DNA from: Rhodocyclaceae bacterium UBA6160
GTDB lineage: Bacteria > Pseudomonadota > Gammaproteobacteria > Burkholderiales > Rhodocyclaceae
NCBI GenBank assembly: GCA_002422995.1
Contig: DIUK01000069.1
Location: forward strand, 1 to 11,609
Length of the DNA stretch: 11,609 nucleotides
Reading direction: 5' to 3'
Below are positions 7,122 through 11,609 of this stretch, in pieces (positions within the stretch are counted from its first letter, which is position 1; each line of letters opens with the position of its first letter). The notes beneath the pieces were generated by a model, which was given only the letters and a program-made list of their open reading frames with translations, made no database searches and was not told the origin of the DNA. The translations under genes and the position numbers were made by a program.

Positions 7122-8324
7122 TTAAGCGCTCAACCCGCGTGCAATATCCGCTTCGAGATCACACGGGCTCTCTAACCCAACGGCAATCCGCAGCAAACCT
7201 TCCTTGATGCCAGACGCAGCACGCGCTTCTGGCGAAATGCGGCCATGTGTGGTCGAGGCTGGATGCGTAATGGTGGTTTTGGTATCCCCCAGATTAGCGG
7301 TGATTGATAACAAACAACAGTGATCAACAACACGCCATGCAGCATCGCGCTCACCCTTGACTTCAAACGCCACAATCGCACCGCCACTGGCTTGCTGCTT
7401 CATCGCTAAGGCATGTTGCGGATGCGACGCCAGGCCAGGATAGTAAACACGCGCCACTTGGGGTTGCTTCTCCAGCCATTGCGCTAAGGCCAGCGCGTTG
7501 GCAGACTGCTGATGCATGCGTAGCGACAAGGTTTCCATGCCCTTGAGAATAATCCAGGCATTGAAAGGCGAAATCGTCGGTCCAGCGGTACGCAAAAACT
7601 TGAATACTTCATCCGTCAACACCTTGGGGCCGCACACTGCGCCGCCCAAAACGCGCCCCTGCCCATCGAGATATTTGGTAGCGGAATGAATAACCAAATC
7701 CGCACCAAGCTGCAAAGGCAGTTGCAATGCCGGAGTACAAAAGCAATTATCAACGACCAGCAACACGCCTGCAGCATGTGCAACAGACGCCAAGGCAGCG
7801 ATATCGAGCACTTCTGTCAGGGGATTCGAAGGTGTTTCAATAAACAGCAAGCGCGTATTAGGGCGTATTGCGGCAGCAAAAGCGGCGCTATCGGATGAAT
7901 CCACAAACGTGGTTTCTATGCCAAAACGCGAAAAAATCGTGCCGAATAACTGCTGGGTTGCACCAAAAATACTACGCGAGGAAACAATATGCTCTCCTGC
8001 ACTCATCAAGGCCATCACTGTGGCCATGATCGCCGCCATGCCACTGGCTGTAGCAACACAAGCCTCAGCGCCCTCCAGAGCAGCCAGCCGCGTTTGCATC
8101 ATGGTCACAGTGGGATTGGTAAACCGAGCATAGACCATGCCCTCTTCTGCACCAGAGAAACGCGCGGCCGCTTGGGCAGCGCTATCAAACACAAAACTGG
8201 ATGTTAAATAAAGCGCTTCAGAATGCTCATTGAATTGGCTACGCGTCTGCCCGGCACGAACAGCCAGCGTTTCCAGCGTCCAATTCTGGTCTGGTGGGAC
8301 AAATGAAGTTAACGGGTCGGTCAT
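7122..8324 (-). CDS. metZ: O-succinylhomoserine sulfhydrylase (Cys/Met metabolism PLP enzyme)
   Basis: The enzyme makes homocysteine from an activated homoserine (O-succinyl) and sulfide, a direct sulfhydrylation route to methionine in the cytoplasm. The 400 aa protein is a full-length member of the cystathionine gamma-synthase family. It has the YARFTNP phosphate-binding segment of the neighbouring subunit (65-71), ASGMAAI (93-99), the VVDNCF strand with cofactor-binding Asp192, and SATKYLDGQGRVLGG (214-228) with PLP-binding Lys217. C-terminal ITHPASTTHGR and GLLRIAVGLE segments bind the substrate carboxylate. The GQGRVLGG stretch and its position after purF match MetZ rather than MetB or MetC. 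O-acetylhomoserine as substrate cannot be excluded from sequence. Only a weak GAG lies upstream of the ATG. It is the last gene of the folC-purF cluster, 59 bp after purF. Confidence 0.93.
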   Translation of the reverse strand: MTDPLTSFVPPDQNWTLETLAVRAGQTRSQFNEHSEALYLTSSFVFDSAAQAAARFSGAEEGMVYARFTNPTVTMMQTRLAALEGAEACVATASGMAAIMATVMALMSAGEHIVSSRSIFGATQQLFGTIFSRFGIETTFVDSSDSAAFAAAIRPNTRLLFIETPSNPLTEVLDIAALASVAHAAGVLLVVDNCFCTPALQLPLQLGADLVIHSATKYLDGQGRVLGGAVCGPKVLTDEVFKFLRTAGPTISPFNAWIILKGMETLSLRMHQQSANALALAQWLEKQPQVARVYYPGLASHPQHALAMKQQASGGAIVAFEVKGERDAAWRVVDHCCLLSITANLGDTKTTITHPASTTHGRISPEARAASGIKEGLLRIAVGLESPCDLEADIARGLSA

Positions 8325-8358
8325 CAGTCAATCTCAATGCAATAGGGATGTAAAAGTC

Positions 8359-8382
8359 TTCGGCGTAAAAATGTTTCGGCGT
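8359..8382. repeat. Short direct repeat in the purF-metZ gap
   Basis: TTCGGCGT occurs at 8359-8366 and again at 8375-8382, a 16-base period, inside the 59-base gap after the purF stop codon. No inverted-repeat terminator is seen there, so transcription probably continues into metZ. The repeat could be a regulator half-site pair or chance. Confidence 0.4.
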
Positions 8383-8383
8383 G

Positions 8384-9949
8384 TTATCCGTGACTTAAAT
8401 TAAGGTCAAGTTGTGAATCATGTTCCTGCTCAAATGGCTCATTGTCTTCAGCGCAATCTTCCGAGTCCAAGCGCGACGCATTATTTGTTGCGGGCTTATC
8501 ACGCTCGTTTTCCATCTTCTGCAGATAAGCAGACGTAACATCGCCTGTGACGTAATGACCATCAAAGCATGATGTTTCAAACTGGGTAATACTGGGATTA
8601 AGGGCTTGAACGGCTGCTTTCAAATCGTCAATATCTTGATACACCAGTGCATCTGCGCCAATCTCCTGGCAAATCTCTTCGTCCGACCGAAAAGAAGCAA
8701 TCAATTCAGAACGGCTTGGCATGTCAATGCCATACACATTGGCAAACCTGACTGGCGGCGATGCTGAAGCAAAGTAAACTTTTTTCGCCCCTGCTTCGCG
8801 AGCCATCATGATGATTTCTCGACTCGTCGTACCTCGCACGATTGAATCATCAACCAATAACACATTGCGGCCTTTGAATTCCTGAGCAATCGCATTGAGT
8901 TTCTGACGCACAGATTTACGCCGTGTTGCCTGCCCCGGCATAATGAATGTACGGCCGATATAACGATTTTTCACGAAGCCTTCACGGTATGGCAAGTTCA
9001 AGCGTGCGGCTAAATCCATCGCAGAATGGCGGCTAGAGTCAGGAATGGGAATCACCGCATCAATTTCCAGATGCGGCATGGTGCGCCGAATTTTGTCAGC
9101 AAGATAGTCACCCATGCGAGCACGCGTCTCATACACCGAAATACCATCCATCACCGAGTCAGGCCGGGCAAGGTAGACAAACTCGAACATGCAAGGGGCA
9201 TGCACAGTTCGCTCGGCGCATTGCCGGCTTAAAAAGTTACCTTTGAGGTCGATTAAAATTGCCTCGCCTGGCTCAACATCTCTTAAAAGTTTGAAACCAA
9301 GCGTGTCGATAGCAACACTTTCGGAAGCGACTAAATACTCAGGGCCTGCCGGTGTATCATTACGACCGATAACGAGCGGGCGTATGCCAAATGGGTCGCG
9401 AAAAGCCACCAAGCCGTAACCGGCAATCATAATCACAACAGCATACGCACCTTTTACGCGGCGATGCACACCCGCGATTGCCTTAAAAATTATTTCCGCA
9501 TTGACTTGTGGCGCATTAGAGGCGACTTGCAACTCGTGGGCGAAAACGTTCAGCAGTACTTCGGAGTCTGAATTGGTGTTGATGTGTCGCAGGTCTTGCA
9601 AAAACATGTCTTGCTTCAACTGCAACGCATTAGTGAGATTGCCATTGTGGGCAAGCATCAAGCCATAAGGTGAGTTCACATAAAACGGCTGCGCCTCAGC
9701 GGCATTATCTGCTGAACCAGCGGTTGGATAGCGACAATGGCCGATGCCCCAATTGCCCACCAGGTTGCGCATATTTCGGGTGCGAAATACATCACGCACC
9801 AAGCCAGAGCCTTTATGCATATGAAAGCGACCACTCTCACCAGTCGCTATTCCTGCAGCATCCTGCCCACGGTGTTGCAAGACTTGCAAACCGTCATATA
9901 ACAACTGATTCACTGGCGTAGTTGCTACCACACCCAGAATTCCGCACAT
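8384..9949 (-). CDS. purF: Amidophosphoribosyltransferase (glutamine PRPP amidotransferase)
   Basis: PurF catalyses the committed step of purine synthesis, transferring the glutamine amide to PRPP to make 5-phosphoribosylamine. The 521 aa protein begins MCGILGVV; removal of Met exposes the Cys nucleophile of the class II (Ntn) glutaminase domain. That domain also shows QHRGQDAAGI (25-34), GHCRYPTAGS (70-79) and HNGNL (101-105). The phosphoribosyltransferase domain has PIPDSSRHSA (301-310) and the PRPP loop VLLVDDSIVRGTTSRE (363-378). I see no propeptide and no Fe-S cysteine set like that of Bacillus PurF, so it is the E. coli type. The protein continues beyond the usual end into an acidic tail (about 480-521, 13 Asp/Glu). 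The start is confirmed by AAAGGA six bases upstream, overlapping the cvpA stop codon, which implies coupled translation. Confidence 0.97.
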   Translation of the reverse strand: MCGILGVVATTPVNQLLYDGLQVLQHRGQDAAGIATGESGRFHMHKGSGLVRDVFRTRNMRNLVGNWGIGHCRYPTAGSADNAAEAQPFYVNSPYGLMLAHNGNLTNALQLKQDMFLQDLRHINTNSDSEVLLNVFAHELQVASNAPQVNAEIIFKAIAGVHRRVKGAYAVVIMIAGYGLVAFRDPFGIRPLVIGRNDTPAGPEYLVASESVAIDTLGFKLLRDVEPGEAILIDLKGNFLSRQCAERTVHAPCMFEFVYLARPDSVMDGISVYETRARMGDYLADKIRRTMPHLEIDAVIPIPDSSRHSAMDLAARLNLPYREGFVKNRYIGRTFIMPGQATRRKSVRQKLNAIAQEFKGRNVLLVDDSIVRGTTSREIIMMAREAGAKKVYFASASPPVRFANVYGIDMPSRSELIASFRSDEEICQEIGADALVYQDIDDLKAAVQALNPSITQFETSCFDGHYVTGDVTSAYLQKMENERDKPATNNASRLDSEDCAEDNEPFEQEHDSQLDLNLSHG

Positions 9950-9961
9950 GGTTTTCCTTTA
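9950..9961 (-). promoter_or_regulatory. purF ribosome binding site overlapping the cvpA stop codon
   Basis: On the minus strand the cvpA stop TAA (9961-9959) runs straight into AAAGGA, then AAACC, and the purF ATG follows at 9949. The Shine-Dalgarno core therefore shares bases with the stop codon. Ribosomes finishing cvpA would be placed directly on the purF start, the arrangement expected of translational coupling. Confidence 0.7.
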
Positions 9962-10450
9962 TCGAAATCGAATACGCTTTACCGCTTCCGCCGGTAACCA
10001 CGGTCTGGCTGCCAATACAGCTATTTCAAGCGGAGGAGCCAGCACGGATGCTTGCCATGCTGGCGTTCTTGGCAAGGACGTCATACCAGCCACCATCACC
10101 CCCAGCAAGACGATAATCGCACCACGCAAAACACCAAAAGCCGCCCCCAAAAAACGATCCAGCAATCCCAACCCAACAGCACTTAACAGCATGGAAATAA
10201 CTTTACTGAGAATCGAAAAAGTGAATATGACACCTACAAAAACAATCGCATAGGCAGCAGCCAAGCGCATGCCTGGCTCAGCAATATGCCCGCTCAGCCA
10301 CTGCGCTACCTGGTTAGCTTCTGCCCGCGCGACAAAAAAAGCCACCACCCAGGCAATTAGCGCCAAGACTTCGCTGACCATGCCACGCCATACGCCCAAT
10401 GCAATCGAGGTGGTGATCGCAATGATGACAATGTAATCAAATAGCGTCAT
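9959..10450 (-). CDS. cvpA: CvpA family inner-membrane protein (colicin V production protein)
   Basis: The 163 aa protein has four hydrophobic segments, about residues 5-22, 25-43, 64-86 and 100-123, typical of CvpA. It starts MTLFDYIVI and has the family's GVWRGMVSEVLALIAWV motif (19-35), then LDRFLGAAFGVLRGAI (97-112). CvpA is needed for colicin V production in E. coli and has been linked to envelope homeostasis; its biochemical function is not established. It lies immediately upstream of purF, its classical position in proteobacteria. The ATG falls 3 bases after the stop of the SPOR gene with no clear Shine-Dalgarno sequence of its own, so it is probably translated by coupling. The C-terminus is basic (KRIRFR), as expected of a cytoplasmic tail. 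Confidence 0.93.
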   Translation of the reverse strand: MTLFDYIVIIAITTSIALGVWRGMVSEVLALIAWVVAFFVARAEANQVAQWLSGHIAEPGMRLAAAYAIVFVGVIFTFSILSKVISMLLSAVGLGLLDRFLGAAFGVLRGAIIVLLGVMVAGMTSLPRTPAWQASVLAPPLEIAVLAARPWLPAEAVKRIRFR

Positions 10451-10453
10451 GGT

Positions 10454-11095
10454 TTATTTTGCGGTGACTTTACCCACCACCCCAATTTTCTTGATTTTTG
10501 CATCTGCTTTTTCGGCTAACTCGCGACTAGCAAAAGGCCCTGCACGTACTCGTGTTCGCTGACCTTGATCTGAAGTCATTTTTTCTGTGTACGCAGGCAA
10601 GCCAAGCTCTTTCAGTTTCGATAAAAGCTGTTTCACATTACCAGCCTCTTTATACGCCCCCAGTTGCACAACCCACTTTTGATTCTCGACTGACGGCTTT
10701 GCAGGGTCTTCGCTCGCTTGCGGCTTGACCGCTGGCTCAGCGGAAGATTCAACTGGGCTAACGTCGCCAGCAACAGGCACAGCAGCAATTACTTTATCGC
10801 TTGATTTATCTGTCGATGTATTTTTTTCAGCCTTGGCATTGTCGCGGCGAGTCACCGTCCCAGGCAAAGGCAGCACCGCAGGTTCATCCGACAAAATTTT
10901 AGCAACTACGCTGCCTGTCTCTTTACTCGGAATTTGGACTTCTATGTCCTGCACGGTGGGGCGCGGTTCATGGTCCATCACCATAGGCAAAACAATGATT
11001 GCCAGTAAAGCTAACGCGGCCGCGCCCACAAGACGACGCCTAGCGCGTTTTTTTCGTTGGAGTTCGGGGTCCGCCACTGTCTCGTTTTCCGCCAT
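10454..11095 (-). CDS. SPOR domain-containing membrane protein (DedD-like)
   Basis: The 213 aa protein has a short charged cytoplasmic N-terminus (RKKRARRR at 14-21), one membrane segment (about 22-40) and a periplasmic linker (about 41-138) rich in Lys, Ser, Pro, Ala and acidic residues. A C-terminal SPOR domain (about 139-211) follows, recognisable from KWVVQLGAYKEAGNVKQL and RVRAGPFASRELAEK. SPOR domains bind peptidoglycan strands stripped of stem peptides at the division septum, so a role in cell division like that of E. coli DedD is likely. The layout and the folC-cvpA neighbourhood match DedD, but several SPOR proteins share this plan, so I leave the symbol blank. The ATG has GAGAG about nine bases upstream. 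It lies 25 bp after folC and 3 bp before cvpA, within one operon. Confidence 0.92.
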   Translation of the reverse strand: MAENETVADPELQRKKRARRRLVGAAALALLAIIVLPMVMDHEPRPTVQDIEVQIPSKETGSVVAKILSDEPAVLPLPGTVTRRDNAKAEKNTSTDKSSDKVIAAVPVAGDVSPVESSAEPAVKPQASEDPAKPSVENQKWVVQLGAYKEAGNVKQLLSKLKELGLPAYTEKMTSDQGQRTRVRAGPFASRELAEKADAKIKKIGVVGKVTAK

Positions 11096-11120
11096 CCTGG
11101 TACTCTCTTTATGCTGAAAA

Positions 11121-11609
11121 TCAGGCTTTCCGCCCTAATGCCTGCAACGCTGCGGCAACAACAAGGAAGGATCCAAAGGCTAGAATTCTATCACCTTCAA
11201 CCGCTTGTTCTTGAGCAGCCAGGAGCGCTTCTTCAGCAGAATTGAAGGTATTCACAACGATTACCCCCTTGGCGCGCAAACGCTCAGCTAAAAAGTCGGC
11301 GCTGGCAGCACGGCGTCCGGCAAGCGATGCGGGTAACCAATGCGTCACACGATCTCGCAAAGCATCAACAACGCCATCAATATCCTTATCCATCATCATG
11401 CCAAACACGGCAAACGTTTTAGGATGAAACGCCATCTGCGACAAATTTTTCGCCAACACGCGCGCTGCCTGCGGGTTGTGCGCCACATCCAGCACCACGA
11501 CCGGCTGCCCTGGCAAAACCTGAAAACGGCCCGCCAGCTCGACTTCCAGCAAGCCTTGACGAATATCCTTCATTGCCACCGGCAGCACGGCATGCAAAGT
11601 ATCCAGTGC
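11121..11609 (-). CDS. folC: Bifunctional folylpolyglutamate synthase/dihydrofolate synthase (partial, C-terminal part)
   Basis: Only the last 162 codons are present; the frame is open to the window edge and starts beyond it. FolC adds glutamate to dihydropteroate and extends the polyglutamate tail of folates, using ATP in the cytoplasm. The visible part is the C-terminal Mur-ligase-like domain. It reads LHAVLPVAMKDIRQGLLEVELAGRF, abbreviated here as residues just before VVVLDVAHNPQAA, the conserved D-x-AHNP motif of FolC. FAVFGMMMDKDIDGVV and RILAFGSFLVVAAAL at the end are also typical. A TTG at 11597 is internal and is not the real start. It heads the visible part of the folC-SPOR-cvpA-purF-metZ cluster; accD is often just upstream in related genomes. 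Confidence 0.95.
   Translation of the reverse strand, partial: ALDTLHAVLPVAMKDIRQGLLEVELAGRFQVLPGQPVVVLDVAHNPQAARVLAKNLSQMAFHPKTFAVFGMMMDKDIDGVVDALRDRVTHWLPASLAGRRAASADFLAERLRAKGVIVVNTFNSAEEALLAAQEQAVEGDRILAFGSFLVVAAALQALGRKA

Noticed and set aside
7122..8324. Reading metZ as cystathionine gamma-synthase or beta-lyase
   Set aside because: The GQGRVLGG stretch after the PLP lysine and the position after purF fit O-succinylhomoserine sulfhydrylase better, although only biochemical data would settle the substrate.
9948..10253. A 101-codon plus-strand frame opposite cvpA, and many similar frames of 60-130 codons over the other genes
   Set aside because: They lie antisense to or out of frame with well-recognised genes, have no family motifs and no convincing ribosome binding sites. 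They are shadows of the coding strand.
1..11609. Search for a novel defence, mobile or CRISPR-like system
   Set aside because: No clustered repeats, transposase, integrase, toxin-antitoxin pair, restriction genes or attachment sites were seen. All genes but two belong to well-known core functions, and those two belong to known families.

Overview
The window is a stretch of ordinary bacterial chromosome. It holds twelve protein genes, packed tightly with no mobile element, CRISPR array or RNA gene visible. Gene content and protein similarity point to a Gram-negative proteobacterium, most likely a betaproteobacterium. It has LpxH (lipid A synthesis), periplasmic proteins with signal peptides, the block folC - SPOR - cvpA - purF - metZ, and the block cysS // TPR - cyclophilin - cyclophilin - lpxH. 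Base composition looks close to balanced GC by eye. The genus cannot be fixed from this sequence alone.

Left part (1-2797, minus strand): two exported proteins of poorly understood function, 33 bp apart and probably cotranscribed. The DUF1329 protein (441 aa) comes first in transcription order. A DUF4139-family protein follows and runs off the left edge (first 479 codons present). Centre left (2912-4355, minus strand): cysS, encoding cysteinyl-tRNA synthetase, with a clear intrinsic terminator just after it.

Centre (4585-7113, plus strand): a run of four genes divergent from cysS. They encode a secreted TPR protein, a periplasmic cyclophilin (PpiA type), a cytoplasmic cyclophilin (PpiB type) and the lipid A enzyme LpxH. 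Gaps of 39-48 bp suggest one transcription unit that couples envelope protein folding with outer-membrane lipid synthesis. lpxH runs tail to tail into metZ with only 8 bp between stop codons.

Right part (7122-11609, minus strand): read in the direction of transcription, this is folC (C-terminal part only), a SPOR-domain membrane protein, cvpA, purF and metZ. Gaps are 25, 3, 9 and 59 bp. The order is a conserved proteobacterial cluster combining folate polyglutamylation, peptidoglycan or septum binding, a small membrane protein, the first committed step of purine synthesis, and methionine synthesis by direct sulfhydrylation.

I did not find a previously undescribed system. The points most worth a second look are the orphan-looking DUF1329/DUF4139 pair and its leader dyads, an acidic tail on PurF, an insertion in LpxH, and a shortened last repeat in the TPR protein.
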